The notes under the pieces are model-generated. The model was not told the origin of the DNA. It did not search any database and saw nothing but the letters and a program-made list of their open reading frames with translations. The position numbers and the translations under genes are program-made. 64,000 nucleotides of DNA from VAZQ01 sp963758945. Lineage in GTDB: Bacteria > Pseudomonadota > Alphaproteobacteria > Rhizobiales > Xanthobacteraceae. The DNA lies in the NCBI GenBank assembly GCA_963758945.1, contig CAVWXY010000001.1:200922-264921 (forward strand), given 5' to 3'. Below are positions 1 through 9,311 of this stretch, one piece after another; the first letter of the stretch is position 1, and every line of letters starts with the position of its first letter.

Positions 1-914
1 AACTCAGCCTCGCAGGCTTCGACGCGTTTGGCGCGCCGCTGCATTCCGGCATCGTCGCGCCCTATATCCTGCATTACGGCACAGACGAGCAAAAACGGCG
101 CTGGCTGCCGAGACTTGCCGCCGGCGAACTTGTCGGTGCAATCGCCATGAGCGAGCCCGATGCCGGATCCGATCTGCAGGGCGTGTGCACGACCGCGAAG
201 AGGTCCGGCAACGGCTATGTGCTCAATGGATCAAAGACCTTCATCACCAACGGCCAGCACGCAAACCTGATCATCGTCGTCGCCAAGACCGATGTGAGCG
301 CGGGGGCCAAAGGCGTGTCGCTGATGGTGGTGGAAACCGAGAGTGCCCAGGGCTTCCGCCGCGGCCGCAAGCTCAAGAAACTCGGTCTCGATTCCGCGGA
401 TACCTCCGAATTGTTCTTCGAGGATGTGAGGCTCCCGCCGGAGAGCCTGCTCGGCACGGAGGAAGGGCAGGGCTTTGCGCAGCTCATGAGCGATCTTCCG
501 CGCGAGCGCCTCATTGTCGCTGTTCACGCCCAAGCCATGATCGAGCGCGCTATCGCTCTCACCGTCGACTACGTCAAGCAGCGGCAAGCCTTCGGCAAGA
601 AGATCATCGAATTTCAGAACACCCAATTTGCGCTTGCCGAGTGCAAATCCGAGGCTACCATCGCGCGGGTGTTTCACGACTATTGCATAGAATGCTACCT
701 CGACCGTGAGCTCGACACCGTCACCGCCTCCATGGCCAAGTACTGGCTCACCGACCTACAGGGAAAGATCATCGATCGCTGCCTGCAATTCTTCGGCGGC
801 TACGGCTATATGGAGGAGTTCCCGATCTCGCGCATGTACCGGGACGCGCGGGTGATGCGGATCTATGCCGGTACCAATGAGATCATGAAGCTCTTGATCG
901 CAAGGAGCCTTTAG
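1..914 (+). CDS. Acyl-CoA dehydrogenase, 3' part (5' end outside window)
   Basis: This is the C-terminal part of a flavoprotein that introduces the alpha-beta double bond into acyl-CoA thioesters in the cytoplasm. The reading frame is open from the first base of the window, so the gene begins upstream; the visible part is about 303 codons. It shows the family's middle-domain motif (MSEPDAGSD, position 147) and the substrate/FAD-contact region QRQAFGKKI, and ends with the typical RIYAGTNEIMKLLIAR tail. The tail has Ala where short- and medium-chain enzymes carry the catalytic Glu; long-chain and isovaleryl types keep the base elsewhere, so this is more likely an LCAD-like member (inference). 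The exact substrate cannot be read from the sequence. A cupin gene follows at 37 bp. Confidence 0.9.
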   Translation, partial: LSLAGFDAFGAPLHSGIVAPYILHYGTDEQKRRWLPRLAAGELVGAIAMSEPDAGSDLQGVCTTAKRSGNGYVLNGSKTFITNGQHANLIIVVAKTDVSAGAKGVSLMVVETESAQGFRRGRKLKKLGLDSADTSELFFEDVRLPPESLLGTEEGQGFAQLMSDLPRERLIVAVHAQAMIERAIALTVDYVKQRQAFGKKIIEFQNTQFALAECKSEATIARVFHDYCIECYLDRELDTVTASMAKYWLTDLQGKIIDRCLQFFGGYGYMEEFPISRMYRDARVMRIYAGTNEIMKLLIARSL

Positions 915-951
915 GCGCGCCTTGCAGAACACTCGCATTCGGGGAGAACAG

Positions 952-1416
952 ATGCCCAGGATCGACATCGGAAAAGTTCCGGCGCAGCAGATCGCGTCTT
1001 ATCCGAAGGAGTTTGCGGCCGCGATTTCCGGGCGCGAAAAGCAGCGGATCGGAGATGCGGTCGGCCTGACCCAGTTCGGCGTCAACATCACGCGTATCAA
1101 GCCCGGCTCAGCCTCGGCGCTGCGCCACTGGCACGAGCAGGAGGATGAGTTCATTTACGTACTCGCGGGCGAACTAGTCCTTCAAGAGAATGATGGGGAA
1201 ACCGTGCTCAAGCCCGGCGATGCCGCCGGCTTCAAGGCGGGCAGCGGCGTCGCACACTGCCTCGTCAACCGCGCTGACCACGACGCGGTCTATCTCGAGG
1301 TCGGCACGCGCGCCAACAGTGAGCGCGTGCATTATCCCGACGTTGATTTCATGATGGAGCGCGACGTCTCCGGCCGCCGCTACTTTCGCAGGTCCGGCGA
1401 GCCGATCGCGAGCTGA
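952..1416 (+). CDS. Small cupin-domain protein
   Basis: A 154-residue single-domain cupin. The two conserved cupin motifs are visible: the first around HWHEQEDEFIYVLAGE with metal-type His and Glu ligands, the second around PGDAAGFKAGSGVAHCLVN with the last His. Such proteins bind a metal ion and may be isomerases, dioxygenases or sugar-binding proteins; nothing here decides which. I chose the ATG at 952 because GGGGAG lies just upstream; a TTG at 922 in the same frame would add ten poorly conserved residues. It lies 37 bp after the acyl-CoA dehydrogenase gene and may be cotranscribed with it. Confidence 0.8.
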   Translation: MPRIDIGKVPAQQIASYPKEFAAAISGREKQRIGDAVGLTQFGVNITRIKPGSASALRHWHEQEDEFIYVLAGELVLQENDGETVLKPGDAAGFKAGSGVAHCLVNRADHDAVYLEVGTRANSERVHYPDVDFMMERDVSGRRYFRRSGEPIAS

Positions 1417-1557
1417 GGGATGGCGGAAGTCCCAGCCGGGGCGCGCCGCGGCAAGGGGCAGCGCTGGGACGCCGCCTTCAAGGTTCCTGCAGACGTGAGC
1501 TAGTATGGCCGAGCGGCCGCGCCCATCGCGGTCGGGCCAGAATATGGAAGCGGCGTC

Positions 1558-2229
1558 ATGAAACTCTATATGCATCCGATATCGATCACCTGCCGGCCAA
1601 TCCGTCAATTCATCGCCGAGAACAAGATCGATTGCGAGGAGGAGGTGGTCGACCTGATGACGGGCGCGCATCATCAGGAGCCCTATGCTTCGCTCAACCC
1701 GAACCGGCTTGTGCCGATGCTGGTTGACGGTGACCTCAAGCTTACGGAAAGCTCGGCGATCCTGAAATACCTTGCCGACAAGACCGATTCGCCGGCTTAT
1801 CCGCGGGACCTGAAGCTGCGCGCCAAGGTCAATGAGGTAATGGATTGGATCAACACGAATTTCTATCGCGATTGGGGCTACGGTCTCGCCTATCCGCAGC
1901 TCTTTCCTCACCACAAGCGGCGCAGCGACGAGGCGCACGCCGCCACCATCGAATGGGGCCAAAGGAACTCGCAGAATTGGCTCAAGCTGCTGAACGATTA
2001 TTGGATCGGTCCGCGACAATATCTGTGCGGGGATCAGATCACCATCGCGGACTATTTCGGCGCCGGGATCGTGACGCTGGGCGAGCTGATCGGTTGCGAC
2101 TTTGCGGCCTATCCCAACGTCCAGCGGTGGCTCGCCAACGTCAAGAAGCTGCCGAGCTGGGCGAGCACCAACCAGGAATTCTACGGCTTGCGCGAGATGA
2201 TCAAGGCGCAGAATTTCGTGCGGGTATAG
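1558..2229 (+). CDS. Glutathione S-transferase family protein
   Basis: A 223-residue cytosolic GST-fold protein. The N-terminal thioredoxin-like domain starts MKLYMHPISITCRPI and includes the LVPMLVDG cis-Pro segment and the glutathione-contact motif LTESSAILKYL (about residues 60-70). The rest is the helical C-terminal domain. The arrangement is that of theta-like GSTs, in which a Ser/Thr/Cys near the N-terminus activates glutathione. Substrate unknown. The next gene is gshA, which makes the first step of glutathione synthesis, so the context fits glutathione-dependent detoxification. Confidence 0.88.
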   Translation: MKLYMHPISITCRPIRQFIAENKIDCEEEVVDLMTGAHHQEPYASLNPNRLVPMLVDGDLKLTESSAILKYLADKTDSPAYPRDLKLRAKVNEVMDWINTNFYRDWGYGLAYPQLFPHHKRRSDEAHAATIEWGQRNSQNWLKLLNDYWIGPRQYLCGDQITIADYFGAGIVTLGELIGCDFAAYPNVQRWLANVKKLPSWASTNQEFYGLREMIKAQNFVRV

Positions 2230-2472
2230 CGGGCGGCGGGCAGACAACGGCCCGATCTGTCCGACACCGTCCCCGGCGGAGCTAGGCGACGACGCTGCGG
2301 CGGGCCGGGCGCCGCGGAGGCGGAATCGGTATCTTGATCAGCGGCGACGCCGAGCCTATCCCAAGCGACCGGCGTGAGGCATCGTGCTCGATCTCGGCGC
2401 GGCGCATCGGCCAATTGCCCTCCCTGACAGCCGCCGTGTAAGGTCGCGGCCCTTTCCGTCGGAACCCCCGGC

Positions 2473-3843
2473 ATGGCCCGCGATCAAGTCGACATGACGC
2501 CGATCGAAACGCGCGAGGAACTCATCGCGTGGTTCGAAGCGGGCAGCAAGCCTAAGGCCCAGTTCCGCATCGGCACGGAGCACGAGAAGTTCGTGTTCAT
2601 GGTCGGACGCAATAGCCCTGTCCCCTACGACGGCACGCGCAGCATCCGCGCGCTGCTCGAAGGCATGCAGCATCTGCTCGGCTGGGAGCCCATCCTCGAG
2701 GACGGCAACGTCATCGGCCTGTTCGACGTGACGGGCGGTGGCGCGATCTCGCTCGAGCCGGGTGGGCAGTTCGAGCTTTCGGGGGCGCCGCTCGAAACCG
2801 TGCATCAGACCTGCTCGGAGCTGATGGCACATCTCGCGCAGGTCAAGGAGGTCGCGCGACCGCTCGGCATCGGCTTTCTCGGGCTGGGCATGAGCCCGAA
2901 CTGGAGCCGCGCCGAGGTCCCGATGATGCCCAAGGGCCGCTACCGCATCATGACGGCCTACATGCCCAAGGTGGGCAGATACGGGCTCGACATGATGTAC
3001 CGCACCTGCACGGTACAGACGAACCTCGATTATTCCGGCGAAGCCGACATGGTGAAGAAGATGCGGGTATCGCTGGCTTTGCAGCCGGTGGCGACCGCAC
3101 TGTTCGCCAATTCGCCTTTCACCGAGGGTAGGCCGAACGGGTTTCTGTCGTTCCGCTCGGAGATCTGGCGTGACACCGATCCTGACCGCACGGGCATGCT
3201 CCCGTGGGTGTTCGAGCCTGGCATGGGCTTCGAGCGTTATGTCGAATATGCGCTTGGCGTTCCGATGTATTTCGTCAAGCGCGGTGAGCGTTACATCGAC
3301 GTCGCTGGCCAGTCGTTCCGCGACCTGATGCAAGGACGGCTGCCAGGCCTGCCCGGCGAACGCGCTACGATCTCCGATTGGACGAACCACATCTCCACGA
3401 TCTTCCCCGAGGTGCGGCTCAAGCGCTATCTGGAAATGCGCGGTGCGGACGGCGGCCCATGGCGGCGGCTGCCCGCGCTGCCCGCTTACTGGGCCGGGAT
3501 TCTCTACGACGACGATTCACTCGAGGCGGCGTGGGAGCTGGTCAAGAACTGGACCGCCGAACAACGCCAAAAGTTTCGCGACGACGTGCCAAAGCTGGGA
3601 TTTGCCGCCACGATCGCGGGCTATGATGCGCTGGGCCTGGCACAGAAGACGCTTGAGCTCGCGCGCAAGGGGCTTGAGCGGCGGCGGCGGCTCGACGCCA
3701 GCGGCAACGATGAGAGCCGGTATTTGCACTCTATCCAGGATTATGTCGCGCGCGGTATCACGCCCGCCGAGGAACTGCTGGAAAAATTTCATGGTGCCTG
3801 GCGGCAAAGCGTCGAGCCGGTGTTCAAAGAATACGCATACTGA
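2473..3843 (+). CDS. gshA: Glutamate-cysteine ligase
   Basis: A 456-residue enzyme that joins L-glutamate and L-cysteine with ATP to gamma-glutamylcysteine, the first and limiting step of glutathione synthesis. It belongs to the alphaproteobacterial/plant type of the GCS2 superfamily: the N-terminal segment FRIGTEHEKF, the GGQFELSGAP motif and the TVQTNLDY strand are all present, and the length matches the family. The ATG at 2473 starts the conserved region without extension. The GST gene lies 243 bp upstream on the same strand. The downstream neighbour is convergent. Confidence 0.93.
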   Translation: MARDQVDMTPIETREELIAWFEAGSKPKAQFRIGTEHEKFVFMVGRNSPVPYDGTRSIRALLEGMQHLLGWEPILEDGNVIGLFDVTGGGAISLEPGGQFELSGAPLETVHQTCSELMAHLAQVKEVARPLGIGFLGLGMSPNWSRAEVPMMPKGRYRIMTAYMPKVGRYGLDMMYRTCTVQTNLDYSGEADMVKKMRVSLALQPVATALFANSPFTEGRPNGFLSFRSEIWRDTDPDRTGMLPWVFEPGMGFERYVEYALGVPMYFVKRGERYIDVAGQSFRDLMQGRLPGLPGERATISDWTNHISTIFPEVRLKRYLEMRGADGGPWRRLPALPAYWAGILYDDDSLEAAWELVKNWTAEQRQKFRDDVPKLGFAATIAGYDALGLAQKTLELARKGLERRRRLDASGNDESRYLHSIQDYVARGITPAEELLEKFHGAWRQSVEPVFKEYAY

Positions 3844-3902
3844 TCCGGCCGGCCCGCGGCGTTCCGGTCGCAGGCGCACGTCCCGTGGTGCTCCACCGGC
3901 TA

Positions 3903-5736
3903 TCATTCCGCCGCCGGCGGGCGGCCGATGATCTCTTGCGCCTCGGGATTGAGTGCCTGCACCTCTCGGGCCGGCCTGCTCAGCGGCTCGTGCACCATGC
4001 GCGTGCGCAACAGGTCGACGCCAGCCGAAAGGCCCTCGGCTTGCTGGAGGGCGAGGCGATCAAGATCGCGGCTGCGGACGAACTCCTCGACGGCGGCGGC
4101 ACGTTCGGCCTCGAGGCCGAGCGCTTCCAGAGTCTTGCGGCCGAACACAAGCGCCGAATTCATAGGTCTCGCGCAGTTCGAAATCGATGCCCTTGGCGAT
4201 GAGTTGCAAGGTGTGACGCCGGTCGAACGAGCGTACGTAGAGCTGCGCGCCAGGAAACTCTGCGTGCACGAGATCGACGATGCAGCTCGCCGCCGCAGGG
4301 TCGTCGATGCACACGGCGATCAGCCTCGCATCACCGGCGCCAGCCGCGCGCAATACGTCGAGGCGGGTGCCATCCCCATAATAGACCCTGAAGCCGAAGC
4401 GCGCGGCGCTCTCCATTGTTTCGGGATCGTTGTCGATGGTGGTGACGTCGATGCTTTCGGCAAGCAGGCATTGGGACACGATCTGGCCGAAGCGTCCAAA
4501 CCCGATCACCAGTACCGAGCCGCGTGCATCGGAGAAATCGTCGGGTTCGCGGGTGTCAGGCCGCATCAAGCGTCGCAGCAGCGTGTCGGTGAGAGTCGCG
4601 ACCAGCGGGCCCAACAGCATTGTGACTGCGGCGACGGCGGTCAGAATGCTGGATTGGCTTGCATCGAGTATGCCGAGCGAGCCGCTGAGCGGAATGAAGA
4701 CGAACGCAAATTCTCCAGCGGCCGTGAGCACCGATCCGGCTCGGATGGCGTCGCCCCGATGCACGCAGGTCGCGTTGAACAGCAGCCAAACAATCGCCGC
4801 CTTCAGTACGGTGATGATGACGGCGGCAGCGACGATAAGCCAAAGATTGGCGCGCACGACGGTCATGTCGATGCTCATGCCGATGCCCATAAAGAACAGA
4901 GCCAGCAGAAGCCCGCGGAACGGCTCGATATCGGCTTCGAGCTCGTGGCGGTAGTTGGATTCGGCGAGCAGCACGCCGGCCAGGAACGCGCCGAGCGCCA
5001 TCGACATTCCGGCCTGCTGCATGAGCAGGGCTGCCCCCAGCACCACAAGCAACGCGGCTGCCGTCATCACCTCGCGCGAGCCGGTCTGGGCCAGAAGGCG
5101 GAAGAACGGATTGAGCAGGTACTTTCCGGCTACGACGATCAGCGCGATCGCGCCAGCGATGAGGCCCACGGCGCGCATGCCGTCGCCGACGCCGGCATGG
5201 TTGCTCTCGCCCTGCGCGAGCAGAGGGAGTGCCGCGAGAAGCGGCACGACCGCCATGTCCTGAAACAGAAGTATGGCAAAGGCGCGCTGGCCATAATCCT
5301 GCTGGAGTTGGCCGCGCTCTTCCAATATTTCCAGCGCGATGGCGGTCGCTGACATCGCCAGTGCAAGCCCCGTGACCACCGCCCCGCGCCAATCGACCAG
5401 CCCGACGGCGTGGGCGAGTGCGCCGATCGCGACCGCGGTCAGCGCCAGCTGGAGCGCGCCGAGACCGAATATGGCGCGGCGCATCGCCACCAGCCGGCCA
5501 AGCTCGAGCTCGAGCCCTATGAGGAACAGCAGCATCACAACGCCCAGCTCGGAGACCGGAATGATGCTCTCGGGCGTGCCGAATACCGCAAGCCCGTATG
5601 GGCCGATCACGATCCCGGCAACGAGATAGGCGACGATGGCAGACAGTCCGAGCCGGCGCGCGATCGGAACGCTCAGGACGGCGGCGGCAAGAAGCACGAG
5701 CCCAAACGTCAGGAACCCAAATTCGGCGTGTTGCAT
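3903..5736 (-). CDS. KefB/KefC-type cation:proton antiporter, frameshifted near its 3' end
   Basis: A CPA2-family inner-membrane antiporter (K+/H+ exchange, inferred from family). It begins MQHAEFGFLTFGLVLLAAA and has about 12 membrane segments over the first 390 residues, then a TrkA-N/RCK domain whose nucleotide-binding motif VLVIGFGRFG lies near residue 409. After LRETYE the frame changes: as written it runs into an unrelated Arg-rich tail and stops at 4060, while the other frame continues SALVFGRKTLEALG... to a stop at 3903. Removing one base from GAATTC at 4156-4161 joins the two into about 610 residues, the usual family length. The membrane and RCK domains are intact, so a product with an altered tail could still work. 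Start taken at 5736; an in-frame extension to 6021 would run over the divergent gene. Confidence 0.85.
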
Positions 5737-5882
5737 GATAGAGTCCGCGGTGGATGGCCAAGCCGCGAGGCTGTAGCGCGCGCCGGGCCGATCAGACCAG
5801 CCACGCTGATGGACTCGCCTGCGCCTGCGCGCTTCTCTAACATGGAATCCAATGCGGGGCGGCGCGGGTAAGAGGCCGGGGC

Positions 5883-6425
5883 ATGAGGCGTGTTTGGCTC
5901 GGGCTGTATCTTGGCTTGATGTTGCTCGCCGTGTCCGGCGCTCCCGCGCGGGCTCAGGTCGGCTTCGACCGGCCGGGCGGAGATTATGCCAGCTTTCCGA
6001 CGCGATCCGGCGACCCTGCACAATGCGCCGCCCGCTGCGAGCGGGACCCCCGCTGCCGCGCCTGGGCCTTTTCCTATCCGGCTACCGAAAGTGCCAACGC
6101 CGTTTGTTGGCTCAAATCCAAAATCTTGCCGCGGATCGCGTCGACATGTTGCGTGTCAGGTGTGCGGGGGACGGGTGTCATTGAGCCGCGCAACGAAAGG
6201 ATCGAATTCGGCGTCGATCGCAACGGCGGCGACTATCGCCATTTCGAACTAGCGGCCGACGCGAGCGGCAAGAGCTGCGGGGCCGCCTGCGAAGCCGAGG
6301 AGGGCTGCCGCGCCTGGACCTATGTGCGACCCGGCTATGTCGGGCCGCAGGCGGTCTGCTACCTCAAGAACCACATCACCCGGCCGCTGCGCAAGCCATG
6401 CTGCATCTCGGGGGTCGTGCGATAG
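5883..6425 (+). CDS. Secreted protein with two PAN/apple-type domains
   Basis: A 180-residue protein with a clear signal peptide (MRRVWLGLYLGLMLLAVSG, cleavage near ARAQ). The mature part consists of two similar halves, each with the pattern GGDYxxF...C...C...CRAW...CWLK or CYLK...CC.SG; the repeated Cys and CRAW motifs are typical of PAN_4/apple domains, which bind protein or sugar ligands. It is probably exported to the periplasm or cell surface, with disulfides. No enzymatic motif. It is divergent from the antiporter gene. The ligand is unknown. Confidence 0.85.
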   Translation: MRRVWLGLYLGLMLLAVSGAPARAQVGFDRPGGDYASFPTRSGDPAQCAARCERDPRCRAWAFSYPATESANAVCWLKSKILPRIASTCCVSGVRGTGVIEPRNERIEFGVDRNGGDYRHFELAADASGKSCGAACEAEEGCRAWTYVRPGYVGPQAVCYLKNHITRPLRKPCCISGVVR

Positions 6426-6820
6426 CCGAAAGATTTGACCGATGCGTGCGCGGCATTTGCCGCCAAGGTCGGCACTTCCTGGCGCTCATGGAATTATGTA
6501 CCGGGAGGCTGCCTTACGCTGTGCCAAGCGTGCCGTCGGTGGGGCCTCACCCCCGGGGCAGCGATGCCGCCGCGCGCCAAGCCTGCGGGGGCCCTGTCGC
6601 TCGGCACGTGGGTCGCGGTGGCGGCTTGCGGCCGGAGCATCGCCTATTTCTGACGCGGTCAGAATCCAGTGGGGAAGGTCGAACACCGCTCCTGCGCGAC
6701 TACTCTGGCGCCAACAGCTGGCCCGCGGCGCGCGGATTGAACGGATCAGAAATGCGCCGGAAAGCATGTTAGCGGCGGCACAAGGCGTGAGCTGCGTACC
6801 GGCGATGGAAATCGTGCAGG
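6426..6820. other. Gap without a convincing gene
   Basis: Several short open frames cross this stretch on both strands, but none has a Shine-Dalgarno site together with a protein that looks conserved or has a recognisable domain. It separates the PAN gene from the convergent end of tldD. I see no clear terminator or RNA gene. Confidence 0.4.
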
Positions 6821-8242
6821 TTAGCCCGTCCCGCCGACAGTAATGCGATCGATGCGCAGGGTAGGTTGGCCGACGCCGACCGGCACGCCTTGGCTGTTCT
6901 TGCCGCAGGTGCCGATGCCAGGATCGAGCTGGAGGTCGTTGCCGATCATCCCGATCCGGTTGAGGTCGGTCGGGCCGTTACCGATCAGCATGGCACCCTT
7001 CAGGGGCTGCGCCAGCTTGCCGTCTTCGATCTTGTAAGCCTCCGTCACCTGGAACACGTACTTGCCCGAGGTGATGTCGACCTGGCCCCCCCCGAAATTG
7101 ACGGCATAAATGCCGTTCTTGACCGAGGCTATGATTTCCTGGGGATCGCGATCACCAGCGAGCATGTAGGTATTGGTCATGCGCGGCATCGGCACATGAG
7201 CATAGCTTTGGCGCCGGCCGTTGCCGGTTGGCTTCATGCCCATGAGACGCGCGTTCTGCCGGTCCTGCATATAGCCGACGAGGATGCCATCCTCGATCAG
7301 GACGGTGCGGTTGCTGGGCGTGCCTTCGTCATCGATCGAAAGCGAGCCGCGCCGCTGCGCAATCGTTCCGTCGTCGACGACAGTGACGCCCTTGGAGGCA
7401 ACGCGCTGCCCCATCAGGCCGGCGAAGGCCGAGGTTTTCTTGCGGTTGAAGTCGCCTTCCAGGCCATGGCCGACGGCCTCGTGCAGCATGACGCCGGGCC
7501 AGCCCGGTCCGAGAACGACGTCCATCTCCCCCGCCGGAGCCGGCACCGCCTGCAGATTGATCAGCGCTTGCCGCACGGCATCGTCGGCCGCCTCCTGCCA
7601 AGCCCGGGTGGCAAGGAAACGAGCGAACCCCTCGCGGCCGCCATAGCCGTAGCTGCCGGCCTCCTGGCGGTCGCCATCTCCGGCAACGACCGAGACGTTG
7701 ACGCGCACAAGCGGGCGCACGTCGCGATAGCCTGCACCGTCGCCGCGGAGGATCTCGATTACTTGCCAGGTCGCGCCGAGGGAGATCGAAACTTGGCGCA
7801 CCCGCGGGTCCTTTGCCCGGACATAGGCGTCGATCGTCTCGAGCAGGCGAGCCTTGCTCTCGAAGTCCGGAGCCCCGAGCGGATTGTCGTCTCCATAGAG
7901 GCGAACGTTGGTGCGGCCAGGCGGCTCAGCATAGCAGCCGCCATACCCGCCCTTCACCGCACGCACGGCGTCCGCTGCGCGCGCCAGGGCACGCTCAGAG
8001 AGTTCGGAGGAATGTGCATAGCCCACCGCCTCGTCCTTGACCGCGCGGAGGCCAAAACCCTGGTCGGTATTGTAGGTCGCCTGCTTGAGCCGGCCATTGT
8101 CGAACACGAGCATTTCGGACTGCGCATATTCGAGATAAAGCTCACCGTCGTCGGCACCTTCGAGACCGCGAGCGAGGTGCCTACGTGCATCCTCGCGGTC
8201 GAGACCGGCACGGTCGAGAAGCGACATGGTGGATGAGGTCAT
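6821..8242 (-). CDS. tldD: TldD metalloprotease subunit
   Basis: A 473-residue cytoplasmic metallopeptidase subunit (family U62). TldD works with TldE (PmbA) as a heterodimer that trims unfolded peptides, for example in antitoxin turnover or peptide maturation. The zinc site HEAVGHGLEGDF is present near residue 252, and the C-terminal glycine-rich strands (GGGQVDITSGKYVFQVTEAY) are typical. Length matches the family (about 480). I start at the ATG at 8242 (MTSSTMSLLDRAG); an ATG five codons later is equally possible, and an in-frame extension to 8719 overlaps IalB and is unlikely. The TldE partner is not in the window. It follows the IalB gene on the same strand. Confidence 0.92.
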   Translation of the reverse strand: MTSSTMSLLDRAGLDREDARRHLARGLEGADDGELYLEYAQSEMLVFDNGRLKQATYNTDQGFGLRAVKDEAVGYAHSSELSERALARAADAVRAVKGGYGGCYAEPPGRTNVRLYGDDNPLGAPDFESKARLLETIDAYVRAKDPRVRQVSISLGATWQVIEILRGDGAGYRDVRPLVRVNVSVVAGDGDRQEAGSYGYGGREGFARFLATRAWQEAADDAVRQALINLQAVPAPAGEMDVVLGPGWPGVMLHEAVGHGLEGDFNRKKTSAFAGLMGQRVASKGVTVVDDGTIAQRRGSLSIDDEGTPSNRTVLIEDGILVGYMQDRQNARLMGMKPTGNGRRQSYAHVPMPRMTNTYMLAGDRDPQEIIASVKNGIYAVNFGGGQVDITSGKYVFQVTEAYKIEDGKLAQPLKGAMLIGNGPTDLNRIGMIGNDLQLDPGIGTCGKNSQGVPVGVGQPTLRIDRITVGGTG

Positions 8243-8364
8243 GATGCAATCCGGATTTGGCGCCCGACCCAAGATAATCGACCTCGCCGCAACTTGCGAG
8301 GTCGCCGCCGCCTTAATTCGGACCCGGGAACTCGGACCTAGGCCGGGGCCACTGGGCAAGCACC

Positions 8365-8901
8365 TTATGGGAGCTTGTCGTAGCCTTCGCCGAAGCCCTT
8401 CAGGCTCATGGGGAAACCGATCCCCTCTTCGGGCGTCTGGAAGATGATGAAGGTGGCGGTCTGCCCCGTGCGCAGCTGCTTGACCAGATTGTCGTCCATG
8501 ACCACCTCGGCGACGCATCCGTTCGGCAGGCAGCGGACGAAGCCGGCGCGGCCGACGTCGACCTGGTCGATCTTCAGCCCAAGCCCGGAGGGAAGCAGCA
8601 CGCCAACGGGCGCGACCACGCGCATGAGCCGGCTCTTCTGGTCGGCCGTCTTGAGCACGATGACCGTTAGGCCGACATTGGCACGATCCTCCGCCGTGAC
8701 ACTCTGAATGAGCGCGCACTGCTCGCCCTGGGCCCCGGGGGGCGTGTCGCAGCGGACCTGCCAGTCATTGTGGACCGACTTGACTGCGCCCTGCGCCGCG
8801 GCGTGCTCGGCCGTCCCCGCCAGAGCCGTCAACGCCGCCGCAGCCACCGCCAGTAGTGATCCCGTTGCGGGAAAAAGCGTTCCCGGGCTGAACGAACCCA
8901 T
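8365..8901 (-). CDS. Invasion-associated locus B (IalB) family protein
   Basis: A 178-residue exported protein. A signal peptide (MGSFSPGTLFPATGSLL... to AAAQG) precedes the IalB domain with its hallmarks: NDWQVRCD near the mature N-terminus, CALIQ, GLGLKIDQ, and a Cys pair around VRCLPNGCVAEV. IalB was named in Bartonella, but the family is widespread in free-living alphaproteobacteria, where its periplasmic function is not settled. Start at 8901 because AGGGG precedes it and the signal peptide begins there. It sits between tldD and the divergent cox cluster. Confidence 0.88.
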   Translation of the reverse strand: MGSFSPGTLFPATGSLLAVAAAALTALAGTAEHAAAQGAVKSVHNDWQVRCDTPPGAQGEQCALIQSVTAEDRANVGLTVIVLKTADQKSRLMRVVAPVGVLLPSGLGLKIDQVDVGRAGFVRCLPNGCVAEVVMDDNLVKQLRTGQTATFIIFQTPEEGIGFPMSLKGFGEGYDKLP

Positions 8902-9311
8902 AATGGCCCCTGTCTCAAATCCTGCTTGGCGCGCGCCCCGCTGTCCTCGACCCGGCCAAATCAAACCCCGCTCCCATGGTCGGGCCGACATGTCAAGGAT
9001 TAGTAAAACAGCGCATTGTGGCCGAGAAAGGGACGAAAAGACGGCACAGGACCGGGATCGGACGCCCGTCGTTGAGTCGCAGCCCTTCTCCGCATAGGAG
9101 ACATAGAAAGGGTGCATTGCGACGGAGCCGGAATTATGGTTTGAGAAGCCCAGGATTCCCTCAGGCTCCGCCGCACGTGCGCCGGGGAGCCCGCCGCGGA
9201 AAACGTGTCGGTCTGGCGGGCGCTGCGCTTCCTGCGGCGGCGACGGCTGCGACCGGCGGAGCGCGGAGCGGCGGACGCCTCAGAGCCCCATTCGAAGGAG
9301 CAAAGGCCACG
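8902..9311. promoter_or_regulatory. Divergent intergenic region ahead of ialB and the cox cluster
   Basis: This 410-bp stretch must hold the promoters for ialB (left) and for ctaC and the following oxidase genes (right). I cannot name a convincing -35/-10 pair. Upstream of ctaC a GGAG lies 11 bases before the ATG at 9312. No gene is supported within it. Confidence 0.45.

Noticed and set aside
1174..2247. 357-codon minus-strand frame across the cupin and GST genes
   Set aside because: Shadow frame; both plus-strand genes have clear domains and start sites.
5737..6021. N-terminal extension of the antiporter to 6021
   Set aside because: It would overlap the divergent PAN gene and adds Arg-rich sequence ahead of a clean membrane-protein start at 5736.
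6866..8236. 456-codon plus-strand open frame across tldD
   Set aside because: Antisense shadow of tldD with no domain of its own.
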